Shown piece after piece: positions 1-10,560 of a stretch of DNA of 64,000 bases. Position numbers and translations under genes: made by a program. Each line of letters starts with the position of its first letter. Position 1 is the first letter of the stretch. A model generated the notes under the pieces. The model was not told where the DNA came from, made no database searches, and was given only the letters and a program-made list of their open reading frames with translations. The stretch is from Chelatococcus albus (GTDB lineage Bacteria > Pseudomonadota > Alphaproteobacteria > Rhizobiales > Beijerinckiaceae), in contig NZ_JASJEV010000015.1 in NCBI RefSeq assembly GCF_030067675.1, forward strand, positions 1 to 64,000, read 5' to 3'.

Positions 1-1267
1 GGCTGCGCTTCATGTCCTGGTCCTCTCAGTGGGCCAGAACGAACTTCAATCCGGATTAGATCGCAGGGGCAACGTCATCGGCTTTGCCGCGCAGCGGCTG
101 ATGGAACTGGAGTTCGGCGCCGTGACCGGCGCGGCCTATGGCGAGAAGGACCCTGCGCGACGGGCGCAGCGCAACGGCTATCGCGAGCGCGACTGGGAGA
201 CGCGAGCTGGCACGGTCGGCTGCGCATCGCGAAGCTGCGCAAGGGCAGCTACTTCCCCGGCTTCCCCGAGCCGCGGCGCATGGTGGAGAAGGCGCTGACG
301 GCGGTGATCCAGGAAGCCTATATCCAGGACATCTCGACCCGCTCGGTCGACGATCTGGTCAAGACGATGGGCATGAGCGGCATCTCCAAGAGCCAGGTCT
401 CGCGGCTCTGCGAGGAGATCGACGAGCGGGTGCAGGCCTTCCTCGATCGGCCGATCGAGGGCAACTGGCCCTATCTGTGGATCGACGCCACCTATGTGAA
501 GGTGCGCCAGGCCGGCCGAATCGTCTCGGTCGCGGTGATCGTCGCGGTCGGCGTCAACGGCGACGGAAGGCGCGAGGTGTTGGGCATGGATATCGGCCCG
601 TCCGAGGCCGAGACCTTCTGGACCGCCTTCCTGCGCAAGCTGGCGCGGCGCGGTCTGCGCGGCGTCAAGCTCGTCGTCTCCGACAGCCATGAGGGCATCA
701 AGGCCGCCGTCGCGAAGGTGCTGACCGCGACCTGGCAGCGCTGCCGGGTGCACTTCATGCGCAATGCCCTGGCTCACGCCGGCCGCAGCGGACGGCGTGT
801 CGTCTCGGCCTTCATCGCCACCGCCTTCGCCCAGGACGATGCGGCGGCCGCCAGCCAGCAATGGCGCAAGGTCGCTGATCAGCTCAGGCCGACCGTTCCC
901 AAGCTCGCCGCGCTGATGGATGCCGCCGAGACCGACGTGCTCGCCTGCATGACCTTCCCGACCCAGCACCGCGCCAAGCTGCACAGCACCAACCCGCTGG
1001 AGCGCCTCAACGGCGAGATCAAGCGCCGCACCGAGGTCGTCGGCATCTTCCCGAACGAGGCCGCCATCACACGGCTCGTCGGCGCGATCCTGCTCGAACA
1101 GAACGACGAATGGGCCGTCCAGCGCGCCCGCTACATCACGCTGGAAAGCATCGCCCCGATCAGCGATGATCCCCTCGTCAGCTTACCAAACGTCGCAGCC
1201 TGGCCAGCCCGGCCAATGCCGGCAAGCGACGGTCCCCTCCGTCAGCTACACCACCATCAGGGACACC
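1..1267 (+). mobile_element. IS256-family insertion sequence, left end outside window
   Basis: The block carries an IS256-type transposase on the plus strand. The left terminal repeat lies before base 1. The right end is probably near 1247-1267, just before adenylation-domain coding sequence becomes recognisable, because the transposase reading frame runs on without a stop into unrelated DNA. The terminal repeat could not be verified because its partner is not in the window. Confidence 0.7.
29..1206 (+). pseudogene. IS256-family transposase, frameshifted
   Basis: This is a DDE transposase of the IS256/MULE-like family. The first part ([26 protein letters not shown]) is read in one frame from a GTG at 29. 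The remainder (RKGSYFPGF, then the 280-1206 stretch) is in the next frame. The shift sits at about 215-222, where GTC-GGCTG stands in place of the expected GTC-GAGCTG, that is, one lost base. The catalytic acidic residues are otherwise visible: [14 protein letters not shown], and the Glu in [13 protein letters not shown]. The normal C-terminus (DDPLVSLP) is present, but no stop follows until 1422, outside the element. The first 20 residues match the family poorly, so a second lesion at the N-terminus is possible. It is inactive as it stands unless the shift is a sequencing error. Confidence 0.85.
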
Positions 1268-1307
1268 CCCCCTCGGCAGCCTGCTCCTCCACAGGATCAG
1301 CCACTGA

Positions 1308-1924
1308 TCCCATTCTCAAACGGACTCCAAACGCGTCGTCGACCTCCCGACCGGCGATGTTCTCCCCATCGGACGGGGGGCGCGTCTCGATGCCTTCGCC
1401 CTGGATGACGAGGGTGCCCTGATTTCGCAACCGGGCTTTGTCGGCGAATTGCACGCCCGCGGAGGCACCGTATCGCAGGGCTATTGGGGTGACCCGGAGC
1501 TCACAGCGGCGCGGTTCGTGCAAGATCCCCTTCACGCCAACTTCCACGCCCCGGTCTACAAGAGTGGCGATCTCGTGGAATTGGATACAGATGGCAATTT
1601 TCGCCATGTCGGGCGCAAGGACGCACAGGTCAAAATCAGAGGATATCGCGTCAACCTCAATGAAGTCGAAGATGCCATCCTGCGACACCCTGACGTCACG
1701 GAGGTCGCATCATCGATCGTGGAGACGCGCGGCGCGCGCGGTTCCTCAAGGCTTTCATCGTCGCCGCCGACGGCGCAACGGTCGATTTCGGCGACCTGAA
1801 GAGACACTGCCTCCGGAGACTGCCCAGCTACATGGTTCCGGAGGAGATGGAACTGTGCCGATCGCTGCCGAAGACATCGACGGGAAAGATTGACCGCAGG
1901 CAGCTCAAACAGGCCGCGCCCTGA
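1308..1924 (+). pseudogene. C-terminal remnant of an AMP-forming adenylation (NRPS-type or acyl-AMP ligase) gene
   Basis: Frame 3 from 1308 reads [42 protein letters not shown] and GRKDAQVKIRGYRV. These correspond to core motifs A5/A6-A8 of adenylation domains. The reading frame then shifts by one base in the GC run at 1726-1741 and continues as RFLKAFIVAADG and finally LPKTSTGKIDRRQL (motif A10) to a TGA at 1922-1924. The N-terminal two thirds of the domain is missing, and an in-frame TGA at 1305-1307 lies just before the recognisable part. The IS256 element abuts the 5' side, so insertion is the likely cause of the truncation. The gene ends shortly after A10 with no carrier domain, which fits a stand-alone ligase or a terminal module. 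Substrate cannot be told because the pocket motifs (A3-A5) are lost. Confidence 0.8.
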
Positions 1925-2313
1925 GAGTGCAGTCGGCGGACCCGTCGCGGGCGACGCCACGGCGAGGCCGAACGGCAGGTTCGGCCCCGGGTCACCGCGT
2001 CAACGGTCGGTCCGATCCGACGCAGTGGTCCAGGCCCCTCCCTCGCTCGCCGCGAGGGAGGCGCATGGAGACACCGGATGCGCCGACAGTCCACACAGCA
2101 AATTTGTCTGTCTCATCCCCATATGCTGGCAGGATCTCGCGAGTGAGGCAGCCGGCCACCTAGACGCCCCGATCGTCCAGGCAGCGCCGGTTGAACGCCA
2201 TGCCGGGCACCCGCCCGTCAGGCGCACCCATCGGCATCAGCGCTTGTCCCCGCTCCGGCGGCGCGGCCCGCGGCATGGCGTCCCGGGAGATCCGCTCAGC
2301 CCTTCCCCTTCGA
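1925..2313. other. Non-coding stretch after the adenylation remnant
   Basis: No supported gene lies in these 389 bases. The only structure seen is the perfect hairpin at 2037-2061. Short open frames here have no recognisable similarity. Confidence 0.6.
2037..2061 (+). terminator. Perfect 10-bp stem-loop
   Basis: CCTCCCTCGC (2037-2046) and GCGAGGGAGG (2052-2061) pair perfectly around a 5-base loop. There is no T-tract, so this is at most a weak intrinsic terminator; it could serve the truncated upstream gene or the convergent bkdR transcript. Confidence 0.4.
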
Positions 2314-2781
2314 TCAGAACGGATACGGCGCGTGGGTATCCTTCAGGCTCCGAATGACGAAGCTCGTCCTCGTATTCCGGATACCATCGATCTTGTAGAG
2401 CTTGCGAAAGAGAAAATCCTCCAGCCCCTGCGCGCCCTTGACTGCAACCTTTATGAAGTAATCGAATTCACCTGTGGTCAAATGCACATCCATGACTTCC
2501 GGCAACGAAGCAATGGATGCACCAAATTTCTCCAGAACATCATCATCATGGCTGTTCAGCCTGATGTCGATCAGAACGATATCGGTGTATCCCAGCCGGC
2601 GAAAATCAACCAGGGCACTGTAGCCCTGAATGTAGCCCTCGTTCTCGAGGCGGCGGACTCTCTGCCAGCACGGACTCGGCGACAGCCCCACGCGCTCCGA
2701 GAGCTCGTTCGTCGTCTGCCGCCCCTCGGCGACGAGGGCATTCAAGATTCGTTTGTCGATCTGATCGAGCGGCCTTGTCAT
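2314..2781 (-). CDS. bkdR: Lrp/AsnC-family regulator of the bkd operon (BkdR-like)
   Basis: This is a 155-residue one-domain Lrp-type regulator. It has an N-terminal helix-turn-helix (about 7-60; DKRILNALVAEGR, then LSERVGLSPSPCWQRVRRLE) followed by a RAM/AsnC ligand domain (about 65-150; VLIDIRLNSH, TTGEFDYFIKV). The length is typical of the family. The chosen ATG at 2781 has a strong ribosome site (GGAGGG, 6 bases upstream); longer forms in the same frame lack family similarity. It is transcribed divergently from the branched-chain keto-acid dehydrogenase operon. That is the arrangement of Pseudomonas bkdR, an Lrp homologue that activates bkd in response to branched-chain amino acids. The regulatory target is inferred from position. 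A palindrome at 2811-2838 in the shared promoter is a candidate site. Confidence 0.88.
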   Translation of the reverse strand: MTRPLDQIDKRILNALVAEGRQTTNELSERVGLSPSPCWQRVRRLENEGYIQGYSALVDFRRLGYTDIVLIDIRLNSHDDDVLEKFGASIASLPEVMDVHLTTGEFDYFIKVAVKGAQGLEDFLFRKLYKIDGIRNTRTSFVIRSLKDTHAPYPF

Positions 2782-2810
2782 GGCGGACCCTCCAAGTCTC
2801 GTCGATAAAT

Positions 2811-2838
2811 TTTCTGTCAATGTGGAGTATGACAGAAA
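2811..2838. promoter_or_regulatory. Inverted repeat in the bkdR/bkdA1 divergent promoter
   Basis: TTTCTGTCA (2811-2819) and TGACAGAAA (2830-2838) are perfect 9-bp arms spaced by 10 bases, about one helical turn between arms. The repeat is 30 bp upstream of bkdR and about 200 bp upstream of bkdA1, in an AT-rich pocket within GC-rich DNA. It is a candidate Lrp-type operator. Confidence 0.55.
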
Positions 2839-2923
2839 TTTCATCCGCCGTGAGGCGAAAACATCATGTCCTTCCGCAAGATTTCCACGGTGTTTCCCAT
2901 AGAGTCGAATGGGCGCAAGATGA

Positions 2924-4276
<1,353 letters not shown>

Positions 4277-4406
4277 CCATGGAAACGGCCGCGTGCGCGA
4301 CGGCTCACATCGGGTGCTGCGCGCCTCGCTCTCCCCATCGGAGCAAGGCGTGCGCCGGGGACGGCGGCCGGGTCCTGCAAATGGCGCGTCGTCAGGGAGT
4401 GCTCCC

Positions 4407-5420
4407 ATGCCGCGCATGACAATGATCGAAGCGATCCGCAGCGCCATCGACGTTTCGATGGAGCGGGACGACAATGTCGTCGTGTTCGGCGAGGACGTCG
4501 GCTATTTCGGCGGCGTGTTCCGCTGCACGCAGGGACTGCAGCGCAAGTACGGCAGGACCCGCTGCTTCGACACCCCGATCAGCGAACTCGGCATCGTCGG
4601 CGCCGCCATCGGCATGGCGGCATACGGCCTGCGCCCCTGCGTGGAGGTGCAGTTCGCCGACTATGTCTATCCGGCCTACGATCAGCTCGTGTCGGAGGCG
4701 GCGCGCATCCGATATCGATCCAACGGCCAGTTCACCTGTCCGATGGTCGTGCGCATGCCGGCGGGGGGCGGCATCTTCGGCGGACAGACGCACAGCCAGA
4801 GTCCTGAAGCGCTGTTCACCCATGTCTGCGGGCTGAAGGTCGCGGTGCCATCCAACCCTTACGACGCCAAGGGCCTGCTGATCGCCGCCATCGAAGACCC
4901 CGACCCTGTCATCTTTCTCGAGCCCAAGCGCCTCTACAATGGCCCCTTCGACGGCCACCACGACAGGCCGGTCACGCCCTGGTCGAAGCACGACCTCGGC
5001 GAGGTGCCGGAGGGCCATTTCACCGTGCCGCTCGGCAGCGCGGCGGTGCGCCGGGAGGGCAAGGACCTGACCGTACTTGCCTACGGCACCATGGTGCATG
5101 TCGCCCAGGCCGCGGCCGAGGAGGTCGGCATTGATGCCGAGATCATCGATCTCAGGACCCTGCTCCCCCTCGACCTCGAGGCGATCGTGGCGTCGGTGAA
5201 GAAGACCGGGCGCTGCGTCGTCGTGCACGAGGCCACGCTCACCTCCGGCTTCGGGGCCGAGCTTGCGGCGCTCGTGCAGGAGCACTGCTTCTTCCACCTC
5301 GAGGCGCCCATCGCCCGCGTCACCGGCTGGGACACGCCCTATCCGCACGCGCAGGAGTGGGACTACTTCCCCGGTCCGAAGCGGGTCGGCGAGGCCCTGC
5401 TCGCGACGATGGAGGCGTGA
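4407..5420 (+). CDS. bkdA2: Branched-chain 2-oxoacid dehydrogenase E1 component, beta subunit
   Basis: 337 residues, matching the family length. Transketolase-type pyrimidine-binding fold (about 1-180; VVFGEDVGYFGGVF, FDTPISELGIVGAAIG, GGGIFGGQTHSQSPEA) followed by the C-terminal transketolase domain (about 195-330; LTVLAYGTMVHVA, EIIDLRTLLPLD). It forms the alpha2beta2 E1 with the preceding gene product. The ATG at 4407 has AGGGAG six bases upstream and starts with the conserved MTMIEAI segment. The open frame reaches back to 4293, but that leader is not conserved. The 130-base gap to bkdA1 holds no other gene. Confidence 0.95.
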   Translation: MPRMTMIEAIRSAIDVSMERDDNVVVFGEDVGYFGGVFRCTQGLQRKYGRTRCFDTPISELGIVGAAIGMAAYGLRPCVEVQFADYVYPAYDQLVSEAARIRYRSNGQFTCPMVVRMPAGGGIFGGQTHSQSPEALFTHVCGLKVAVPSNPYDAKGLLIAAIEDPDPVIFLEPKRLYNGPFDGHHDRPVTPWSKHDLGEVPEGHFTVPLGSAAVRREGKDLTVLAYGTMVHVAQAAAEEVGIDAEIIDLRTLLPLDLEAIVASVKKTGRCVVVHEATLTSGFGAELAALVQEHCFFHLEAPIARVTGWDTPYPHAQEWDYFPGPKRVGEALLATMEA

Positions 5421-5423
5421 CGC

Positions 5424-6734
5424 ATGGCCGAGCATGTCATCAGGCTTCCCGATGTCGGCGAGGGCATCGCCGAGGCCGAGCTGGTCGAGTGGCACGTCAA
5501 GATCGGCGACGTCGTGCGCGAGGACGCCGTGCTCGCCGCCGTCATGACCGACAAGGCCACGGTCGAAATTCCCTCACCGGTCGACGGCGAAGTGTTGTGG
5601 CTCGGCGCCGAGGTCGGCGCCATGGTCGCCGTCGGCGCCCCGCTGGTGCGGCTGAAGACGGAGGGCGAAGGCCTGATCGCGCCGCAAGAGCCGCTCGAAG
5701 CGCAGCAGCCTCATGAGGCCAGGCCGCTCATCGTCGCGGAGGCGGCGAAACCGGCCCAGATCGCCGCAACGCGACCGTCGGAACCTGTCGAGACGAAACC
5801 GACCATGGCCGCACCGCGGCCGGCCGGCGGCCATCGGGTCGCCCCGGGCGCCCCGCGCCCGGAAGGCGAGAAGCCGCTCGCCTCGCCGGCCGTCAGGCTG
5901 CGCGCTCGCGAGGCGGGCATCGACCTGCGCCAGGTCGCCGGCACCGGCCCGGCCAACCGCATCACGCACGCGGACCTCGATGCCTTCATGGCCGGCGGGC
6001 TGACGGTCGCCCGTACCGCCCGCCAGGCCGACACCTCGATCCAGGAGGTCAAGGTGATCGGCCTGCGCCGCAGGATCGCGGAGAAGATGGCGCTGGCGAA
6101 ATCGCGCATCCCGCACATCACCTATGTCGAGGAGGTCGACGTGACGGCGCTGGAAGAGTTGCGCGCCGCACTCAACCGCGACAAGCGCGACGACCGGCCG
6201 CGGCTCACCCTCATCCCCTTCCTGATGCGCGCCATGGTGAGGGCGATCGCCGAACAGCCCGGGATGAACGCCCTCTTCGACGATGAAGCAGGGGTGATCG
6301 CGATCCACGGCGGTGTCCATATCGGCATCGCCACCCAGACACCGGCAGGGCTCGTCGTGCCGGTGGTGCGGCACGCGGAGGCGCGCGATCTGTGGGACTG
6401 TGCCGCCGAGACGGCCCGGCTCGCCGAGGCCGCCCGTGCCGGCCTCGCGACGCGCGAGGAGCTCACAGGCTCGACCATCACCATCACCTCGCTCGGGGCG
6501 TTGGGCGGCATCGCGACCACGCCGGTGATCAACCATCCGGAAGTCGCGATCGTCGGCGTCAACAAGATCGCCGTGCGACCCGTCTGGGACGGTTCGCAGT
6601 TCATCCCGAGGAAGATGATGAACCTCTCCTCGAGCTTCGATCACCGCGTCGTCGACGGCTGGGATGCCGCGGTCTTCGTCCAGCGCATCAAGGCGCTCCT
6701 GGAGACGCCGGCGATGATCTTCATGGAGACCTGA
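5424..6734 (+). CDS. bkdB: Branched-chain 2-oxoacid dehydrogenase E2 (dihydrolipoamide acyltransferase)
   Basis: 436 residues with the standard E2 order. There is one lipoyl domain (about 3-78, lipoylated Lys44 in MTDKATVEIPSP) and an Ala/Pro/Glu-rich linker. Next comes a peripheral-subunit-binding domain (about 152-190; SPAVRLRAREAGIDL) and a catalytic acyltransferase domain (about 205-435) with the active-site DHRVVDG motif near residue 407. It transfers the branched acyl group from E1 to CoA and forms the complex core. It begins 3 bases after bkdA2 stops, consistent with translational coupling. Confidence 0.95.
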   Translation: MAEHVIRLPDVGEGIAEAELVEWHVKIGDVVREDAVLAAVMTDKATVEIPSPVDGEVLWLGAEVGAMVAVGAPLVRLKTEGEGLIAPQEPLEAQQPHEARPLIVAEAAKPAQIAATRPSEPVETKPTMAAPRPAGGHRVAPGAPRPEGEKPLASPAVRLRAREAGIDLRQVAGTGPANRITHADLDAFMAGGLTVARTARQADTSIQEVKVIGLRRRIAEKMALAKSRIPHITYVEEVDVTALEELRAALNRDKRDDRPRLTLIPFLMRAMVRAIAEQPGMNALFDDEAGVIAIHGGVHIGIATQTPAGLVVPVVRHAEARDLWDCAAETARLAEAARAGLATREELTGSTITITSLGALGGIATTPVINHPEVAIVGVNKIAVRPVWDGSQFIPRKMMNLSSSFDHRVVDGWDAAVFVQRIKALLETPAMIFMET

Positions 6735-6783
6735 CGATGCCGGGAAGGGCCCTATCCGTTCGGATGCCTCCGGGGGCGGCGGC

Positions 6784-8181
6784 ATGAGGGAGATCTCCTG
6801 CAAGCTTCTGGTGATCGGCGCCGGACCGGGCGGTTATGTCTGCGCGATCCGCGCCGGCCAGCTCGGGCTCGACACGGTGATCGTGGATGCGGGCAAGCCC
6901 GGCGGCACCTGCCTCAACGTCGGCTGCATCCCCTCCAAGGCGCTGATCCACGCCGCAGAGGAATATGAGAAGGTCCTGCACTATGCGGCCGATGCCGGTC
7001 CTCTCGGCATCAGCCTGCGGGAGCCCGCCATCGACCTCGCCCGAACGGTCGCCTGGAAGGACAATATCGTGGGACGCCTGAACACGGGCGTCGCCGGGCT
7101 CCTGAGGAAGGCGAAGGTCAAGACGGTCGAGGGCCGGGCGCGTTTCCGCGACGGCAAGACCGTCGAGGTGGAGACCGAGACCGGGCGGCAGGTGATCCGC
7201 GCCGAAGCCGTCGTGATCGCGACCGGCTCGGCCCCGGTCGAGCTGCCGGCTCTGCCCTTCGGCGGCCCGATCATCTCCTCGACCGGGGCTCTGGCGCTCG
7301 CGGAACTGCCGCAAAACCTCATCGTGGTCGGGGCAGGCTATATCGGCCTCGAACTCGGCATGGCGTTCGCCCGCATGGGATCGCGGCTGACCGTGGTCGA
7401 GGCCCTGCCGCGCATCCTGCCGCAGTATGACGCCGAGCTCACCCGTCCGGTCGTCAAGCGGCTCGAAGCGCTGGGAGCCGAGCTGCTGCTCGGGGCCAAG
7501 GCCAGGGGCCTGTCGTCAACCGGGGACAAGCTCCTGGTCGAGACGGCCGATGGCCGGGAGCTGCAGCTCGCCGCGGATCGGATCCTTGTCGCCGTCGGCC
7601 GTCGGCCAGTGATCGAAGGCTGGGGGCTCGACGAGATCGACCTCGACCGGGATGGCGCCTTCATCCGCATCGACGACCATTGTCGCACCTCCATGCGGGG
7701 CGTCTATGCCATCGGCGACGTGACCGGCGAGCCGATGCTCGCGCATCGCGCCATGGCGCAGGGCGAAATGGTCGCGGAGATCATCGCCGGCCGCAAGCGC
7801 TCCTGGGACAAGCGGGTGATCCCCGCCATCTGCTTCACCGACCCGGAGATCGTAACGGCCGGCCTGTCGCCCGAGGCGGCACGCGCCGCGGGCCGTGAGG
7901 TGACGGTGGGCCAGTTCCCCTTCACCGCCAATGGGCGTGCCATGACACGCCAGGGCGAGGATGGCTTCGTCAGGATTGTCGCGCGCACCGACAATCACCT
8001 CGTGCTGGGCATCCAGGCCGTCGGCCAGGGGGTATCCGAGCTCGCAGCCTGTTTCGGCCTCGCCATCGAGATGGGCGCCTGCCTTGAGGACGTCGCCGCG
8101 ACGATCCATGCCCATCCGACCCAGGGCGAGGCCTTTCAGGAAGCCGCCCTCAAGGCTCTCGGCCACGCGCTGCACATCTGA
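6784..8181 (+). CDS. lpdV: Dihydrolipoyl dehydrogenase, E3 of the branched-chain complex
   Basis: 465-residue class-I pyridine nucleotide-disulfide oxidoreductase. FAD-binding motif GAGPGGYVCAIRAGQLG at about 11-27; redox disulfide GGTCLNVGCIPSKA with Cys43 and Cys48; NAD-binding GAGYIGLELG at about 181; C-terminal dimerisation domain with the active-site HAHPTQGEAF near 440. It reoxidises the lipoyl group of E2 with NAD. It closes the bkd operon, 49 bases after bkdB, so it is more likely the complex-specific Lpd (LpdV) than the general one; sequence alone does not settle that. An IS graveyard starts about 95 bases downstream. Confidence 0.93.
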   Translation: MREISCKLLVIGAGPGGYVCAIRAGQLGLDTVIVDAGKPGGTCLNVGCIPSKALIHAAEEYEKVLHYAADAGPLGISLREPAIDLARTVAWKDNIVGRLNTGVAGLLRKAKVKTVEGRARFRDGKTVEVETETGRQVIRAEAVVIATGSAPVELPALPFGGPIISSTGALALAELPQNLIVVGAGYIGLELGMAFARMGSRLTVVEALPRILPQYDAELTRPVVKRLEALGAELLLGAKARGLSSTGDKLLVETADGRELQLAADRILVAVGRRPVIEGWGLDEIDLDRDGAFIRIDDHCRTSMRGVYAIGDVTGEPMLAHRAMAQGEMVAEIIAGRKRSWDKRVIPAICFTDPEIVTAGLSPEAARAAGREVTVGQFPFTANGRAMTRQGEDGFVRIVARTDNHLVLGIQAVGQGVSELAACFGLAIEMGACLEDVAATIHAHPTQGEAFQEAALKALGHALHI

Positions 8182-8276
8182 GCGCCTTCCTCATTTCGCC
8201 GAGCCGGGCCTCGGCGCCGGACCGTAAAGCGCCGCCGCGCCATCGGCGCGGCTGACGCTGCAGCTTTGACCTACCA

Positions 8277-9340
8277 CTACCTTGGCAGATATTTGGCGGC
8301 CATGGATCTGCGGCGGTGCGGGCAGCGGGTTGGTGGCGGCGGCGCGAGCGCGGTGAGGACGGCCTGCCGGATGGCTGGAAGGCTTGGCTGCGGCGGCGGG
8401 CCGAGGGCTCTTTTTTTTCACCCGCCAGCTTGAGACGGCGGGATTGCAGGAAGGCACAGGCGATCATGGTCATCGATGCGTGACGATGCAGGCCTGGCCA
8501 TGAGCGGCCTTCGAAGCGGTCGAGACCGGGTTCTTCCTCCAGCTGCCGGTGAGCCTGCTCACACACCCAGCGCGCCTTGATGGCTGCGGCGAGCTTCTTG
8601 AGCGGGATGCCGGCAGGAAGGTTGGAGAGATAGTATTTGCGCTCGCCGGTCGTGCGGTGCTCGCCGATGACCCACACCTCCTCGCCGGGCAGGTGCCGGG
8701 CCCCATGTCATGGATGCACTGGGTGGGACCGTCGGCGACACGCACGCGCGTGGCGGCGAAGCGCGCCGACAGGCGCCCCTTCGCGCCGCAACGCCAGCCG
8801 ATCGTTCGCCATCGGGCGGTCTCCAGCATCGCCTGCGCGGTGATCGACTTCACGTCGGGGATGTGGCGCTGGCGCGGGCGGCCGCGCCCGGCGACCGGGA
8901 AGATCATCGCGACATCGGCGGGATAGACCTTCTGCTTGAACGGGATGCCGACCGCCCAGGTGAGGCCGCGTTCGCTCAAGGCCTGGCGGAACGGCGCGCT
9001 CAAGCCATAGCCGGCATCGGCGAGAAGGCGGCCGAAGCGCACGCCGGCAGCGCGAACCCGGTCAATTTCGGCCGGGGCGATCTCGGGCTTGGTTCGATAA
9101 TCCCGACGATCCTGCGGCACGCCGGCGCGCTCGAGCCGGGCGGGATCGCTCGTTTGGCTCTCGGGCAGGAACAGCCGCAGCCCGACCATAACCGGCACCT
9201 CGCCCGAGGCGGGCGTCGGCGACACCAATGTCTGGCAGTTGGCGTTCTTGCCGAGCGCCGATGCATACTGCGGGGCAACGCCGACCGAGTGACGCCCCTT
9301 CCTGGACCGCGCGGTATCATCGACGATCAGCCAGGCGTTC
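8277..9340 (-). pseudogene. IS701-family (IS4-like) transposase, N-terminally truncated with two frameshifts
   Basis: Read from the right, the protein starts inside the catalytic domain (GENAWLIVDDTA, then GRHSVGVAPQYASALG). It continues through LLADAGYG to VRVADGPTQ. A one-base shift near 8690-8705 moves the frame to LPGEEVWVIGEHRTT, ERKYYLSNLP and FEGRSWPGLHRHA. A second shift, one A short in the 8-A run (T8 at 8411-8418 on the plus strand), is needed to read GPPPQPSLPAIRQAV and MAAKYLPR before a TAG at 8277-8279. The first 100 or so residues of an IS701 transposase are missing. The right side meets an IS3 fragment at about 9340. It is dead as sequenced. Confidence 0.8.
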
Positions 9341-9531
9341 TCCCCGCCGACTACAATACCGCCCGGCCGCACTCCCAGATCGCCTGGCAGACACCGAACG
9401 AGTTCGCTAGCACCTTCGCCCCGCGACGGTCGCTCACGCTGCGCTATGCCAACGGCTCCGCGCAAGCGCCCGCCGCTTCACCCGCCCAGCAGGGCATAAC
9501 CAATGCCGGAAGCGAACTCAGAACTGGATAG
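9341..9531 (+). pseudogene. C-terminal fragment of an IS3-family transposase (OrfB)
   Basis: About 60 codons read DYNTARPHSQIAWQTP, NEFASTFAPRRSLTLR and a short Ala/Pro tail before a TAG at 9529-9531. This is the characteristic end of IS3-family OrfB integrases, after the last catalytic Glu. The fragment is fused back to back with the truncated IS701 gene on its left, and its right end lies inside the LysR gene that follows. Everything upstream of the fragment is missing. Confidence 0.75.
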
Positions 9532-9538
9532 AGCTTGG

Positions 9539-10321
9539 GGGCAACGTCAATTCGAACGGAGCCGGTCCGGAGTGCGAATGACGCCCGGCGGCCGGCACGC
9601 GCTGCGTCACGTGAAGCGTATCATCGCTGAACTCGACGAGATCAAGAGAGCCGGACGGCGCAATGGGTCAGGGCAACTTGGAGAGGTCAGATTGGGCGTG
9701 CGGACGCCCCCAATTGGAGACCCGCTGTCCGACCTTCTTGCTTCCTGGCACCGCAAGGACCCAAAGGTGGAACTGACGCTTCACGAAATGCATGAGCACC
9801 AGATCTGCGCCGCCCTTGAGGCACGCGAGATCGACGGCGCGTTCATGACAAAGCATACGTTGCGTCCCCATGCGGTCTACGAACCGATTTACTCTGAGCG
9901 CATGTTTGCCGCGCTGCCGAGCAATCATCGATTGGCATCATGCCGTAAGATCGATCTGACTTCGTTGCGGCCCGAGACAATACTCGTCCAAGGATGGAAT
10001 GATAGTCAGTCTGCGAGAGAACTATACGCTTCTTTCTTGGGAAGCGGTGCAGACTTCCGAGCCCATCCCGCGAGCAAGCAAAGCATTCTTGCACTCGTTG
10101 CTGCTGGTTTTGGCATTACGCTGGCAACGGCCGGACAAGCACAGGTGAAGTTCCCGGGTGTGATCTTCAAGTCGATCACGGACGCTAATGCTCTCTTGGA
10201 ACTCGTTCTCACATGGCTGCCCAGCCGTGAGGATTCGGTCGTTGGCTGCTTCATCGCATTCATGCGAGCTGAGGCCCATTCCCTAGCTGTGGAATCTGAG
10301 GAGGTTGTTCATCCGAACTGA
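9539..10321 (+). pseudogene. LysR-family regulator lacking its DNA-binding N-terminus
   Basis: The reading frame resumes at FERSRSGVRMTPGG, which in LysR proteins lies just after the helix-turn-helix. It then continues through a full effector-binding domain (GEVRLGVRTPPIG, LTLHEMHEHQICAAL, FAALPSNHRLA, LVAAGFGITLA) to a TGA at 10319-10321. Roughly the first 50 residues, including the wHTH, were replaced by the IS3 fragment. The only ATG upstream (9503) lies in IS DNA and would add unrelated residues. Base composition is visibly lower in GC and codon use more relaxed than in the neighbours, suggesting acquired DNA. It is probably non-functional as a transcription factor. Confidence 0.82.
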
Positions 10322-10368
10322 TGGCCTGAAGGTGGTCGTTGCCAGACGAAGCACCGCAGGACACGAGG

Positions 10369-10560
10369 ATGAACCACCCGCACAAGAATGCGCGAACGAC
10401 GCCGCTCGGTCGAGCGGAGATGGTGAGACGGATCGTCGAAGAGGGGCGGCCGGTGGTGGAAGTCGCCGCAGGCTTCGGCATCAGCGAGCGGACGGCCCGC
10501 AAGTGGCTCGCCCGGTGGCGGGCCGAAGGCGCGGCCGGCCTCGCCGCCATTCGCCGCCCT
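10369..10560 (+). pseudogene. N-terminal fragment of an IS481-family transposase
   Basis: The ATG at 10369 starts MNHPHKNARTTPLGR and runs through a helix-turn-helix (VVEVAAGFGISERTARKWLARW) typical of the start of IS481/IS3-like transposases. After about 64 codons the similarity ends and the frame runs into unrelated DNA. The rve catalytic core is missing. It is the third distinct IS family represented within 2.3 kb. Confidence 0.75.

Noticed and set aside
178-984. Long minus-strand open frame inside the IS256 transposase
   Set aside because: Antiphase shadow of a GC-rich coding sequence; composition is Arg/Gly/His-rich and no family is recognisable.
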